From Arcobacter nitrofigilis DSM 7299 (lineage in GTDB: Bacteria > Campylobacterota > Campylobacteria > Campylobacterales > Arcobacteraceae): 64,000 nt of DNA. Below, piece after piece: positions 26,585 through 35,952 of this stretch. The notes beneath the pieces are model-generated. The model worked only from the letters and a program-made list of their open reading frames with translations, had not been told where the DNA came from and did no database searches. Within the stretch, counting starts at the first letter, position 1. Every line of letters begins with the position of its first letter. The position numbers were made by a program, and so were the translations under genes. The DNA is taken from NCBI RefSeq assembly GCF_000092245.1, contig NC_014166.1, positions 248,001-312,000 of the forward strand, in the 5' to 3' direction.

Positions 26585-27148
26585 TTAATGTACTTCATTG
26601 TATGCTCTCTCAATAGCAATCATATTTGCATCGATTATCTTTTGAGGAAGTTTTTTAAGCACTGATTTCATCGCATTTTGGAAATAATCCAATTCAAACA
26701 TACCACTTACTTTCATAAATGCCCCAAGCATTGGTGTATTTGGAATAGGTCTTCCTATTGTTTCTTGAGAAATTTGCAAACAATCTAGTATAAATGTTCT
26801 GTTTTCTCTACCATGTAAAGCTGGAATTGCTTCTATTAACTCTTCTTTACTAAGGTGTGTTGTGATTATGTATTTAGTATCTTCAGTTTCATTAGCTGTA
26901 AAGTCATCTGTAAATGCTAATGCTGGGTCTAATATAAATACAAAGTTTGGTTCCATGAATTTCTCATGGTTTATGATTTGTTTGTCATCTATTCTGTTAT
27001 AAGCAGTCATAGAAGCACCTCTTTTTGCAGATCCATAAAATGCAAAAGCTTGAACTTCTTTCCCCGTTTCTGCTACAACTGAACCTAGACCTTTTGCACC
27101 AGTAACCGCCCCTTGTCCTGCTCTACTGTGCCATCTAATTTCTAACAT
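26585..27148 (-). CDS. porC: Pyruvate:ferredoxin oxidoreductase, gamma subunit
   Basis: A 187-residue gamma subunit with the family start IRWHSRAGQGAVTGAKGLG and the QAFAFYGSAKRGASMTAYNRID segment. It is the first gene of the por operon, with an AGGAG site (27157-27161) and about 500 bases of gene-free DNA upstream that must contain the operon promoter. An AT-rich stretch, ttataatatt-like, lies within 30 bases of the start, but no single -10 box stands out. Confidence 0.94.
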   Translation of the reverse strand: MLEIRWHSRAGQGAVTGAKGLGSVVAETGKEVQAFAFYGSAKRGASMTAYNRIDDKQIINHEKFMEPNFVFILDPALAFTDDFTANETEDTKYIITTHLSKEELIEAIPALHGRENRTFILDCLQISQETIGRPIPNTPMLGAFMKVSGMFELDYFQNAMKSVLKKLPQKIIDANMIAIERAYNEVH

Positions 27149-27657
27149 TATTAGCTCCTATAATATTAACTATAAGTATATTTTATGACTAAATTTTTTG
27201 TAAAGTCACAAAAACTTCAAGTATTCTATCGCTATAAATCTTCAGTGAATTTTAATTCAATATGTATAATTATTTCTTATAAGTAAAAGTAAAGAATAAG
27301 TGCCTTTTTACCTACATTTTTGTAAAAAATAAATAGAGCAAATGACCATTAAGTCATACATAAGCTTATATTTATATTTATAAATTAAAGAAAATTCTTT
27401 TTTAAAATGAATATCTTCCTATAAAAAGGGCTTTAAGAGTTCATTGAAAGTAAAAAAATAGGAAAAATAACTTTTAGGCTTAAATTTTACTTAAAATTGA
27501 AAAAATTTCAATAAAATGAAAATCAAAATCTAAAAAAAGGAAAAAAAAGAGAAAATTTAAGTTTTTGAGAGGACTATTTTAAAAAATTATAGCCCAATTT
27601 TCAAAAGTGGGTAGAATTGAATTAAATAAAAAACTAATAATTCAGGTTAAATTAGAA
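27149..27657. other. 509-bp AT-rich gene-free region upstream of por operon
   Basis: No frame of useful length and no RNA gene was found. The region is extremely AT-rich, with long A tracts around 27530-27560 and a small palindrome attgaaa/tttcaat (27497-27513). The part next to porC should hold its promoter; the rest may hold upstream regulatory sites or decayed sequence. Confidence 0.5.
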
Positions 27658-28314
27658 CTAAGTTTTTAGAGTATATTTTTGAATTAGTTCCACTGCTGCA
27701 AGAGAATTAGAAGTAACAAAATTTGTAAGTTCTCTTAAGTCTTCTTCTTTACCATATCCACATAATACTCCCACACAATTTATTTCAGCTCCATTTGCAG
27801 AAATTAAGTCTAAGTGAGTATCTCCTACCATCCAAACATTTGAGCCTTTTTTTATATTCATTTGGTTTAGTGTTTTTAATATAGGTTCTGGATGAGGTTT
27901 TGGATTTTCTACATGTTCTCTTCCTGTGATTACCTCAAAGTATTTTAGAATATCAAAGTGCTCTAACAAGGGAATAGTGTAAGCTCCTGTTTTAGTTGTC
28001 ACTACTGATAATCTTGCAAATTTACTTGCTTTTTCTAAAGCTTCTTTTGCATTTTCAAGTAGAAGGGTTTTTTTAGTTGATATTTGTTTATATCTTTGTT
28101 TGTATGCAGCAACATAATCCCAAGCCAATTCTTTTTCAATACCTAATTCCATGTACATTATTTCTAAAGGGTATCCAATAAGTGATTTGATATCTTCATC
28201 ATTTCCCGTGTATTGATAATTCATTACTTCAAAAGAGTGGTGAAAGGTAGATACAATAGCATCTGTAGAATCAATCAATGTTCCATCTAAATCAAATAGT
28301 ATTACATTTTCCAA
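27658..28314 (-). CDS. HAD-superfamily phosphatase, phosphoglycolate phosphatase-like
   Basis: A 218-residue hydrolase with all four HAD motifs: FDLDGTLIDS (nucleophile Asp), VVTTKTG, the Lys in ENPKPHP, and MVGDTHLDL. A helical cap lies between motif 1 and motif 2, as in Gph/PpaX-type enzymes that remove phosphate from phosphoglycolate or pyrophosphate. The exact substrate is not fixed by sequence. The start is TTG, five to seven bases after AAAAGGAAA. It follows the peptide-binding protein gene by 12 bases, so the two may be co-transcribed. Confidence 0.85.
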   Translation of the reverse strand: MENVILFDLDGTLIDSTDAIVSTFHHSFEVMNYQYTGNDEDIKSLIGYPLEIMYMELGIEKELAWDYVAAYKQRYKQISTKKTLLLENAKEALEKASKFARLSVVTTKTGAYTIPLLEHFDILKYFEVITGREHVENPKPHPEPILKTLNQMNIKKGSNVWMVGDTHLDLISANGAEINCVGVLCGYGKEEDLRELTNFVTSNSLAAVELIQKYTLKT

Positions 28315-28326
28315 ATATTTTCCTTT

Positions 28327-29844
28327 TTAATCATCTTCTTTTATCCAATCTTTTTGATTATGAGTTATTCCTATAAAAGATGGTTCTATATTTTTTATTT
28401 TTTTACTAACTACCGTAATTGAGTTTGGAATATATAAAAACAAATATGGTGTATCATGGGCAATTATACGAAAGATTTTTTTGTATATTTTACTTAATTT
28501 CTTTTTATCAATAGTAGTTGCTCCTTTTACAATAAGCTCATCTACTTCTTTATTTGAGTAGCTTACTAAATTAAATCCACCTTTTTTCATAGATTCACTA
28601 TGCCATAAGGGATAAGCATCTGGCATAAGAGCTAAATTCCAACCTAATACAATGGCTTCAAAATTTTTAGGATGAACAACTGTATTTAAAAATGCTTGCC
28701 ACTCCATGACTCTTATTTTCATCTTAACACCGATCTTTGCCAATTGGTATTGAATGATTTGAGTTGCATTTATTCTTATATCATTTCCTGTATTTGTAAT
28801 AACTTCAAAGCTAAGAGGATGGTTTTCATCATAACCTGCAAGTTTTAATAAACGTTTTGCCTCTTTTATATTTTGTTTTATAGGTTTAATTGTATCATCA
28901 TAAGCAAATGTCCCTGGTAAAAAAGGTCCATTACAAACTTTCCCATGACCAAAAAATAAAATATCTATTATCTCTTCTCTATTTATGGCTAGGGATAAAG
29001 CTCTTCTTACTCTTATATCTTGAAACTTTTTTTTCTTTAAATTAAAACCTAGATAATCATAAGAAAATGCTGGTTTTTCTATTATTTGATAATGCTTTTC
29101 AAACTCTTTATCTATTTGTCTATCTATTTGTAGTGGACTTAATCCTCCTAGATCAAGTTTGCCTTGTTTTAAATATAAAAAAGAGGTATTGGCATCTGGC
29201 AAAAATTTAAAATTTAGTTCATCAATTTTTGGTCTACCTTCAAAATATTTATCAAAGGCATAAAGTCTTATATCACTTCCTAATTTAAAGCCATCAATTT
29301 TATATGGACCTGTTCCTATTGGGTGTTTATTAAAAGAGCTTGTCATAAGGTCTTTTTCATCTTTTAAAATATGTTTTGGGATTATACCAAACATCCAAAT
29401 TTCTAAGGCTTTGAAGTAGGGCTTTTTATAAACAACTTCTACTGTGTAATTATTTATTTTGGATAGGCTTTTTACTTCTTTAAAATATGACTTGATTGTA
29501 GTAAAAACTTTTGGGTCATTTATTTTTTCATAAGTAAAGATTACATCATCAGCTGTGAATTTTTTCCCATCTTGCCATAATACATTTTTTTTAAGATTTA
29601 TTACTAAGTGAGTAGAATCAATAAATTTATATGAAGATGCAAGGTCTGTAGTTACTTGTCCATTTTTGTCATATTTAAATAAGCCATTAAATATCCAACC
29701 AGAAATTTCACTACTAGCTGAGTCATTTGCCAATATTGTATTTAATCTAATAGGTGAACTAGTTATGGACATATTTAAAGTACTAGCATTTGTAGTGTTT
29801 AATAAACAGCAAATAGTAAATAATAGAAGAGTTAACTTTTTCAT
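28327..29844 (-). CDS. Family 5 solute-binding protein (peptide/nickel type)
   Basis: A 505-residue periplasmic binding protein. A signal peptide starts at ATG 29844 (KKLTLLLFTICCLLNTTNAS), which is why I reject the longer frame reaching back into the rpsI terminator. SBP family 5 features include GWIFNGLFKYDKNGQ near the N-terminus, DGKKFTADDVIFTYEKI and GTGPYKIDGF. These proteins feed oligopeptides, dipeptides or nickel to ABC permeases; no permease or ATPase gene is adjacent, so the partner must be encoded elsewhere. A HAD phosphatase gene follows 12 bases downstream. Confidence 0.88.
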   Translation of the reverse strand: MKKLTLLLFTICCLLNTTNASTLNMSITSSPIRLNTILANDSASSEISGWIFNGLFKYDKNGQVTTDLASSYKFIDSTHLVINLKKNVLWQDGKKFTADDVIFTYEKINDPKVFTTIKSYFKEVKSLSKINNYTVEVVYKKPYFKALEIWMFGIIPKHILKDEKDLMTSSFNKHPIGTGPYKIDGFKLGSDIRLYAFDKYFEGRPKIDELNFKFLPDANTSFLYLKQGKLDLGGLSPLQIDRQIDKEFEKHYQIIEKPAFSYDYLGFNLKKKKFQDIRVRRALSLAINREEIIDILFFGHGKVCNGPFLPGTFAYDDTIKPIKQNIKEAKRLLKLAGYDENHPLSFEVITNTGNDIRINATQIIQYQLAKIGVKMKIRVMEWQAFLNTVVHPKNFEAIVLGWNLALMPDAYPLWHSESMKKGGFNLVSYSNKEVDELIVKGATTIDKKKLSKIYKKIFRIIAHDTPYLFLYIPNSITVVSKKIKNIEPSFIGITHNQKDWIKEDD

Positions 29845-29875
29845 GGTGTATTGTAATATTTTTTTATAAAAAAGT

Positions 29876-29909
29876 GCATAAAAAAAGGAGCAACAAATGT
29901 CGCTCCTTT
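29876..29909 (-). terminator. Rho-independent terminator of rplM-rpsI
   Basis: An aaaggagc/gctccttt stem (29884-29891/29902-29909) with a ten-base loop is followed on the minus strand by T residues, 22 bases after the rpsI stop. Confidence 0.85.
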
Positions 29910-29931
29910 GAGTTTGATAATAAAATACCAA

Positions 29932-30321
29932 TTATCTTTTCGAGAATTGAGTAGATTTTCTTGCTTTTTTCTTTCCGTATTTTTTTCTCTCTACAGATCT
30001 TGCATCTCTAGTTAGTAATCCATAAGGTTTTAAAACAGCTCTAAATTGTTCATCAAATGCAACTAATGCTCTTGAAATACCATGTTTAGCAGCATCAGCT
30101 TGTGCAGAATATCCTCCACCAAGAGTTTTAACAACGATATTTACAGAAGATTCTTGTTTAGATACTTCTAAAGGTCTCATTACTCTTTTTTTGATAGCTT
30201 CGTGTCCACCTAACCATGCGTCTAAAGTTTGACCATTAATAGAAACTTGTCCATTACCAGCTTCTAACCATACTTTTGCGATAGAAGATTTTCTTCTTCC
30301 AGTTGCGTATACTTTTGCCAT
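29932..30321 (-). CDS. rpsI: 30S ribosomal protein S9
   Basis: A 129-residue small-subunit protein whose C-terminal tail contacts P-site tRNA. The family start [15 protein letters not shown] and end ([22 protein letters not shown], terminal Lys-Arg) are complete. It lies five bases after rplM, the conserved L13-S9 pair. A strong hairpin terminator follows. Confidence 0.98.
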   Translation of the reverse strand: MAKVYATGRRKSSIAKVWLEAGNGQVSINGQTLDAWLGGHEAIKKRVMRPLEVSKQESSVNIVVKTLGGGYSAQADAAKHGISRALVAFDEQFRAVLKPYGLLTRDARSVERKKYGKKKARKSTQFSKR

Positions 30322-30326
30322 TAGTC

Positions 30327-30746
30327 TTATCCTTTAATTTGCGCAGTGTGAGGGTGTTCGCTACCTGCGTATACTTTTAATTTTTTTAACATTGATTTAC
30401 CAAGTTTAGTTTTTGGTAACATCCCTCTTGCTGCTAATTTGTATAGCTTTTCAGGATTTTGTTCAAACATATCAGACATTTTGTGAGTTTTTGTACTACC
30501 AAAATAACCTGAGTGTGTATAGTAATTTTTAGTTTCTAGTTTAGTTCCAGAAAATTTTGCTTTTGTTGCATTTATGATAATTACGTTATCTCCACAGTCT
30601 ACATGAGGAGTATAATTAGTTTTATTTTTACCTCTTAAGATTGTAGCAACTTCAGTAATGATTCTACCAAATACTTTATCAGTTGCATCAATAATAACCC
30701 AATCTCTATCAATTTCAGTGGCTTTTGCCATTTGAGTGAATTTCAT
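30327..30746 (-). CDS. rplM: 50S ribosomal protein L13
   Basis: A 139-residue large-subunit assembly protein with the signature region [35 protein letters not shown] and [20 protein letters not shown]. First gene of the rplM-rpsI operon. The start is taken at ATG 30746; the internal Met at position 6 is an alternative but would leave the N-terminus short. Confidence 0.98.
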   Translation of the reverse strand: MKFTQMAKATEIDRDWVIIDATDKVFGRIITEVATILRGKNKTNYTPHVDCGDNVIIINATKAKFSGTKLETKNYYTHSGYFGSTKTHKMSDMFEQNPEKLYKLAARGMLPKTKLGKSMLKKLKVYAGSEHPHTAQIKG

Positions 30747-30822
30747 CTACGTTCTCCGATTTAATTAATGAGCTGGAATAATAGTGTAGTAATACTTATA
30801 CATAGCTTAAATTAAGTGATTT

Positions 30823-32199
30823 TTAATATTTAATTATAAATTCAGAACCTTGAGCATAAACTGAGTGAATTTCAAGTTTAAAATCATGTAAAACTAGAAT
30901 AGAATTTACTATAAATAATCCAAGTCCTAAAGAGTTATTCCAACCATTTTGTGAGACTCTGTAAAACTTATCTGTGATTTTTAGTAGTTCCATCTCAGAT
31001 ATTCCAATACCCAAATCTATAACTTTTAAATATTTATCAGTAATTTCTATAGTAACTGTATTTTCTGAGTATTTTAAAGCATTTTCTACTAAATTTGATA
31101 TTGCCATAGAAAGCAGAGTTTCATCAGCTTCAAGCAGATAATTATCACCTTTTATTTCAATAGTTCTATTTGGGTACTTATCTTTTAAATCAATGCATAA
31201 AGTAGTACAAACATCTTTTAAGTGTATTTTTCTTTTTTCTATATGTTCTTTTCCTTCTTCAAGTTTTAAAACAAGTCTTAATTTATCAATTATTTGAGTC
31301 ATCTTATTTGCATTTGAATCAATTTTAGATAAAAATTTATTTCTCATTTGTTCAGGTAAATCTTTATCATTTTGTAAAGTTTGAACATAACCTGTAATAA
31401 TTGCTATTGGGTTTTTAAATTCATGGGAAATTGCACTAATAATTTCATCTTTTTGTTTATTTGCAAGTTTTAATTTAGCTGTATGTTTAGCTTTTGTTTT
31501 CTCTTTCTTTTGAAGCCTAAGTGCAACTTTATTTAATAATCTATTGATGGTGAAAAACTCTTTAGTATGAAATACACTTAAGCTTATCGATTCTCTTTTT
31601 TTTGTAAGGCTAATTAAAAAGTGTAAGATATTATCTGTCTCTTTTTTTATTTCATTTGAAATATAGTATGAAACTATAAAAGCTAAAAGTAAAAAAATAG
31701 AGAATATCGCAATAAGTTGGAGGCTCAATTTAATAAAATATTCTTTTATGGTACTTATATCGCTAGACATTCTTATATAATAATTTTGTCCATCAATTTT
31801 TACTTCTTTTGCAATATAAAGTAAATCTTTATTTAAAGTATCTGAATGTCTTGAAATCTCTCCATAATCACTAAGTTTAGCATCAATGACTTCTTCTCTA
31901 TTTAGGTGATTTTCCATAAGTGTTTTGTCTTTGTCTGTTTCTGCAATAACTTTTCCCTTTGAATTAATAATAGTAACTCTAAGATTAGTTGCTTCTTTTA
32001 TCTCTTTTACTTTTTTATCAATATTATCTAAATTTGGAAGTGCAATTGAAAGGGTATTGATATTTGATAATATATTTTTTTCAATTTGTTCTAAATATAT
32101 TGTTTTAGACCAGAAATAAATTACAATCGAGATTAATATAAGTATTGATAAAAAGATAAGGATAAAACTTCTAAGGAAAAACTGGTGAATTTTTAACAA
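30823..32199 (-). CDS. PhoR-like sensor histidine kinase
   Basis: A 458-residue membrane kinase. Transmembrane segments at about 9-29 and 160-180 flank a periplasmic domain, followed by a HisKA H box (ISAISHEFKNPIAIITGYVQ) and an HATPase domain (NLVENALKYS, DLGIGIS, GLGLFIV). The start is TTG, overlapping the stop of the response regulator gene. Because phoU and psiE lie just upstream in the same run, a role in phosphate signalling is likely, though the pst transport genes are not present here. Confidence 0.87.
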   Translation of the reverse strand: MLKIHQFFLRSFILIFLSILILISIVIYFWSKTIYLEQIEKNILSNINTLSIALPNLDNIDKKVKEIKEATNLRVTIINSKGKVIAETDKDKTLMENHLNREEVIDAKLSDYGEISRHSDTLNKDLLYIAKEVKIDGQNYYIRMSSDISTIKEYFIKLSLQLIAIFSIFLLLAFIVSYYISNEIKKETDNILHFLISLTKKRESISLSVFHTKEFFTINRLLNKVALRLQKKEKTKAKHTAKLKLANKQKDEIISAISHEFKNPIAIITGYVQTLQNDKDLPEQMRNKFLSKIDSNANKMTQIIDKLRLVLKLEEGKEHIEKRKIHLKDVCTTLCIDLKDKYPNRTIEIKGDNYLLEADETLLSMAISNLVENALKYSENTVTIEITDKYLKVIDLGIGISEMELLKITDKFYRVSQNGWNNSLGLGLFIVNSILVLHDFKLEIHSVYAQGSEFIIKY

Positions 32200-32867
32200 A
32201 ACATATATCCTTCACCACGAACAGATTTAATATATTTTTTATCATTTTTTGGGTCAATTTTACTTTTTAATCTTTTAACTGCAACATTTACTGTTTTTAA
32301 TTTTTTTTCTAAAGAGTCTTCCCAAACTGTATCTAAAAGATATTCTCTACTTAAAAGAATATCTTTGTTTTTAAAAAATTCTAAAAACAGATCATGCTCT
32401 AAGGTTGTCAAATCTATTTTTGATTCATTTATAAAAAAACTTTTACTAGATTTTTTATAAGTAATATCTTTTATTTTTTCTATTTCAATATCTTTTTTTG
32501 TTCTTTTAATTACAGCTTTAACTCTAGCAATTAACTCTTTTAGATTAAAAGGTTTAGTTATATAATCATCAGCATGTTTATCAAAACCTTCTAAAATATC
32601 TTCATCTTGGTCTTTTGCGCTGACATAGATTACTGGTATGTTGTAACCCTTGTTTTTTATGTCACTTATAAAAGAGGTTCCTTCTATTCCTGGTAAGTTT
32701 CTATCCATAAGTATTAAATCAATCTCTTCTTCATTTAAGACTTCGTATACTTTATCTGAGGCATTTAAAAATCCAATTGTCTCATAACCCTCTTTTTGTA
32801 GGGTATATTCTAAAAGTTCTAAAATATCAACTTCATCTTCTATTATTAAAAGTGTACTACTATTCAT
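32193..32867 (-). CDS. OmpR/PhoB-type response regulator
   Basis: Two-domain regulator. The receiver has DE acidic residues in LLIIEDEVD, Asp in LILMDRNLPGIEG and Lys in DDYITKPFN; the winged-helix domain ends with the typical KYIKSVRGEGYMF. I start at ATG 32867, five bases after the psiE stop; TTG 32891 or ATG 32888 would overlap psiE. It overlaps the kinase gene by seven bases. The order phoU-psiE-regulator-kinase suggests PhoB-like control of phosphate genes. Confidence 0.9.
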   Translation of the reverse strand: MNSSTLLIIEDEVDILELLEYTLQKEGYETIGFLNASDKVYEVLNEEEIDLILMDRNLPGIEGTSFISDIKNKGYNIPVIYVSAKDQDEDILEGFDKHADDYITKPFNLKELIARVKAVIKRTKKDIEIEKIKDITYKKSSKSFFINESKIDLTTLEHDLFLEFFKNKDILLSREYLLDTVWEDSLEKKLKTVNVAVKRLKSKIDPKNDKKYIKSVRGEGYMFC

Positions 32868-32871
32868 TTGC

Positions 32872-33255
32872 TTACTCACTTTTTTCATCAATTTTATGTA
32901 TTCCTGGAGAGTATTTTATTGACATTATCCTAAAAATAAAAAATATAAATATGACAATTAGTAAAAATATTATATCAACATAGTCAATTGTTGTATGAGA
33001 AGCTTGAATTATAACATCTCTAATTAGAAAAATAATAAATAAATCAATGATAAATCGAAGTCTTAATTTCTCTTTTTTTATAAAATCAGAAATCATTTTA
33101 ACAACTTCCATAATAACGATAAATTCAAGCATGTAGATAATTGCTTTGGAAAAATCTAATCCAGAAACAATAATAGCAATGAATAAAATCATTGCTATTA
33201 AGACTTCATAATTACTTCTAAAGTATCTGTTTATTTTTGCAATAGCTCTTTTCAT
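32872..33255 (-). CDS. PsiE-like phosphate-starvation membrane protein
   Basis: A 127-residue membrane protein with four hydrophobic segments, matching PsiE in size and in the YVDIIFLLIVIFIFF to KYSPGIHKI region. In E. coli PsiE is induced by phosphate starvation; its molecular role is unknown. It lies 22 bases after phoU and immediately before the response regulator, which supports a phosphate link. Confidence 0.8.
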   Translation of the reverse strand: MKRAIAKINRYFRSNYEVLIAMILFIAIIVSGLDFSKAIIYMLEFIVIMEVVKMISDFIKKEKLRLRFIIDLFIIFLIRDVIIQASHTTIDYVDIIFLLIVIFIFFIFRIMSIKYSPGIHKIDEKSE

Positions 33256-33262
33256 AGGTCAA

Positions 33263-33284
33263 AAAATAGTATTAAAACTATTTT
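33263..33284 (-). terminator. Hairpin overlapping the phoU stop codon
   Basis: Stem aaaatagt/actatttt with a six-base loop, followed on the minus strand by T residues. The phoU stop (TAG) lies inside the stem, and psiE begins eight bases beyond. It could attenuate transcription from phoU into psiE. Confidence 0.4.
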
Positions 33285-33949
33285 CTTTCAATCTCTCCAC
33301 CTCTTTCAGCAAATAGCAATAAGTGTGCTATAGAAACTGATCTGTCAGAGATTTTTTCTAATTTTCTTAATGATGTTAAAATATCGAAATACTCTTTTGA
33401 TAAATCTAAATTTTTAGCAATTAGTTTTAATATATTTTTTTCTATCATTGAGTATAAATCATCAGTTTTACTCTCTTCTACAACAACTCTTTGGTATTTT
33501 TCTTCAATATGATTTGTAGTAGACTCTTTAATAATCGACATTGATGTTTGAAGAGAAAGTAGTGTTGATTTTAATAAAGGAATTGCATATTCTAAGATTG
33601 TTTTAGTGTTTAAATCATCACTAAAAGAAGTTCTAAATATTTTTATAAAACCTTTTGTATTTCCCCCAGCTCTTACTAATTCATTTGTAATTTTAAAGTA
33701 AGATACCAACTCTCTTAAATCTCTTGCTTCTGGTTGATATAAAGCAAGTGCTGTTACAATTGAGTTGTCTATATTATTTGAACTAATTGTAAGCTTTTTT
33801 AAAGATAATTCTGCATCTTTCAAAGCTTTAAAATCCTCATCTTTTAGTGCTTTTAAAGCTGCATTTAATGATTCAATTACCATATCACCTATTTCTAACA
33901 ATTCATTTTGAATTTGTTCTCTTCTTGTCTCATAAACTTTTAACATCAT
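33278..33949 (-). CDS. phoU: PhoU-like phosphate signalling protein
   Basis: A 223-residue cytoplasmic helical protein built of two three-helix PhoU repeats (VIESLNAALKALKDEDFKAL in the first; the EKISDRSVSIAHLLLFA metal-site helix in the second). PhoU represses the PhoR/PhoB pathway when phosphate is ample and limits Pst activity. It heads a minus-strand run of psiE, a response regulator and a kinase. No pst genes are visible in this window, so transport must be encoded elsewhere. Confidence 0.88.
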   Translation of the reverse strand: MMLKVYETRREQIQNELLEIGDMVIESLNAALKALKDEDFKALKDAELSLKKLTISSNNIDNSIVTALALYQPEARDLRELVSYFKITNELVRAGGNTKGFIKIFRTSFSDDLNTKTILEYAIPLLKSTLLSLQTSMSIIKESTTNHIEEKYQRVVVEESKTDDLYSMIEKNILKLIAKNLDLSKEYFDILTSLRKLEKISDRSVSIAHLLLFAERGGEIERK

Positions 33950-34024
33950 TTAAGCCTTCCCATTGTGTATAACATCTATTTTGTCGGATATTATAGTTTA
34001 TAATAATTACAAGATGATTACAGT

Positions 34025-35755
34025 TTAAAATGAGGCACTAATAGGTCTATCTAGATCCTTTGAGTATTTTTTCATTACATTTAAAGTGTAGTCAAAGTTT
34101 GCTTTTTTTGAATTATTTGAGATTTCAATGATAGCACAAGAACAAGACAAAAGTTCAAATATTCTGTTTTCTCCAAATCTATCTTTTCCTTTTATATGTC
34201 CATTTTTTTTATCTGTTTCATTATATAAGTTTTTCACAGACCATCTAAACTCATCTAATGCCTCTTTAGTTCTTTCATATACATCTTCAATATCACTATT
34301 TTTTATGCCTATAAAAAAGTCATCTCCTCCAATATGTGCTATAAAGGTATCACTAGGGTATTTTTTTTGTAGAAGTTCTGCAAATAAAAGTATTGCTCTA
34401 TCTCCTTGTCTAAATCCATAGGTATCATTAAAAGGTTTGAAGTTATCAAAATCGAAATATAAAATATGTGATTTATAACTATTTTTATTTTCCAAACTAT
34501 CATAAATAAATCGTTCAATTTGTTTATTACCTGGTAGTCTTGTTAGTGGATTTTGATTTTCTGCAATCTCTATAGTTCTTTTATGCGAAAGTTGTAAAAG
34601 AGATCTTAAATCAATAAAGCCATGATATTTATTTGCTTTTGTAATAAATATACCAGATGAGTTTGGATCTTGGTTAAAAATTTGTAAGGCTTTATCAATT
34701 CCCCATGATGCTTCTATTGAAATAACTTGTTTAACGTATTTACTTATTTTAGTACTGTATGATTTATTTTGCGCTAAGGCTAAGCCATATTGTGAATATG
34801 AGATTTGTTTAATATCAACTTCATAAATTACTCCAATAAAGTTATCATAATCATCTACAATTGGAACAAAACTACTATGTGAATAATCTTTAAAATATAA
34901 AAATAAAGAGTGTAAAGATGAATCAATATTAATAGGAACAATATTTTGAATAAATTCTTGCTCTATTGGGGCATTATCATCTGCTCTTTTTTCATTTAGG
35001 AGATATTTTACTATATCTTTGTATATTGGTTTTATCTCATCTATATCTACAGTTGGTTTTTGTACAAGATACCCTTGGATAAAATCTGCCCCAATATTTT
35101 TACAAGTGTAGAACTCTTTTAGAGTTTCAACACCTTCTGCTACAACTTTCATTCCCATAATATGTGCCATATTTATAATTGATGAACAAAACAATCTTTT
35201 TTTTGCATCTTCATTGATATTTTCTATAAAAAATCTATCTATTTTTATTATATTTGCTTGTGAAAAATATAATAGTTTTAGCCCAGAAACTCCTACTCCA
35301 AAGTCATCAATAGCAATATTATAATTACTGCTGTTGTAATTTTGAATTATTTCAACTAAGTTATTTTGATCTTCTATTGTACCTCGTTCACTTAATTCAA
35401 AACAAATTACACTCTTAGGCAAGTTGTATTTTTTTAGGATTTTTTTTGTATTACCTTTAGTATAGTTTTTTGCATGAATAGTTCTATTATCAAGGTTATA
35501 ATAAAGTTGTAAATTCTCAATGCTTATTTTTGAAAACTTTTCAATGGCTTTTTCTCTTAAAAGTAAATCAAACTCGTATAAATAGTTCTCTTCATAAGCT
35601 AAATCAAAAATATCATGAATATAGTTTATATTAGGTATCTTTTCTACATTTCTAAGTAGTGCTTCAACTGCAAAAATTTTACCTGAGTGGGCATGTATAA
35701 TAGGTTGAAAAGCATAATCAAGTTTTTCAACAATTGAATTCCATTTTATTTTCAT
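34025..35755 (-). CDS. EAL-CBS-GGDEF cyclic-di-GMP protein
   Basis: A 576-residue cytoplasmic protein with the domain order EAL (about 10-245), a CBS-pair region (255-385) and GGDEF (395-560), the reverse of the common GGDEF-EAL order. The EAL domain keeps its catalytic set: EALLRN, YNLDN, ELSE, IDDFGVG, IIKIDRFF, AEGVET and QGYLVQKP, so phosphodiesterase activity is likely. The GGDEF signature reads IGGDDFF, a variant in which the fourth position is Asp, making cyclase activity uncertain. CBS pairs usually bind adenine nucleotides. It has no membrane segment. Confidence 0.9.
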   Translation of the reverse strand: MKIKWNSIVEKLDYAFQPIIHAHSGKIFAVEALLRNVEKIPNINYIHDIFDLAYEENYLYEFDLLLREKAIEKFSKISIENLQLYYNLDNRTIHAKNYTKGNTKKILKKYNLPKSVICFELSERGTIEDQNNLVEIIQNYNSSNYNIAIDDFGVGVSGLKLLYFSQANIIKIDRFFIENINEDAKKRLFCSSIINMAHIMGMKVVAEGVETLKEFYTCKNIGADFIQGYLVQKPTVDIDEIKPIYKDIVKYLLNEKRADDNAPIEQEFIQNIVPINIDSSLHSLFLYFKDYSHSSFVPIVDDYDNFIGVIYEVDIKQISYSQYGLALAQNKSYSTKISKYVKQVISIEASWGIDKALQIFNQDPNSSGIFITKANKYHGFIDLRSLLQLSHKRTIEIAENQNPLTRLPGNKQIERFIYDSLENKNSYKSHILYFDFDNFKPFNDTYGFRQGDRAILLFAELLQKKYPSDTFIAHIGGDDFFIGIKNSDIEDVYERTKEALDEFRWSVKNLYNETDKKNGHIKGKDRFGENRIFELLSCSCAIIEISNNSKKANFDYTLNVMKKYSKDLDRPISASF

Positions 35756-35768
35756 ATTTTAATCCTAT

Positions 35769-35813
35769 TTATAGCCTTTTCTCTTTGTTCGCGTAAAAGA
35801 TAAAGGGCTATAA
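35769..35813 (-). promoter_or_regulatory. Leader hairpin upstream of the EAL-GGDEF gene
   Basis: Arms tatagcc-ttt and aaagggctata with one bulge enclose a 22-base loop, starting 14 bases before the start codon of the EAL-GGDEF gene on the minus strand. It matches no c-di-GMP riboswitch that I recognise. It may be a leader structure or the weak end of the prfA transcript. Confidence 0.35.
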
Positions 35814-35952
35814 CTAAAATCAAAAAAAGTCATCTCTTTTTTCAATTTTCAATTTTTGGAATATTTGTATGGTTATATTTTAATAGGTGAAAGTCTATTT
35901 TAAAATGATTACATTTTGATTACGGAAGTAGATAAAAAGTGAAACTAATGGA

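Noticed and set aside
28327-29931. Longer start of the peptide-binding protein at 29931
   Set aside because: The extra 29 residues would be encoded by the rpsI terminator and gap, and they precede a clear signal peptide at 29844.
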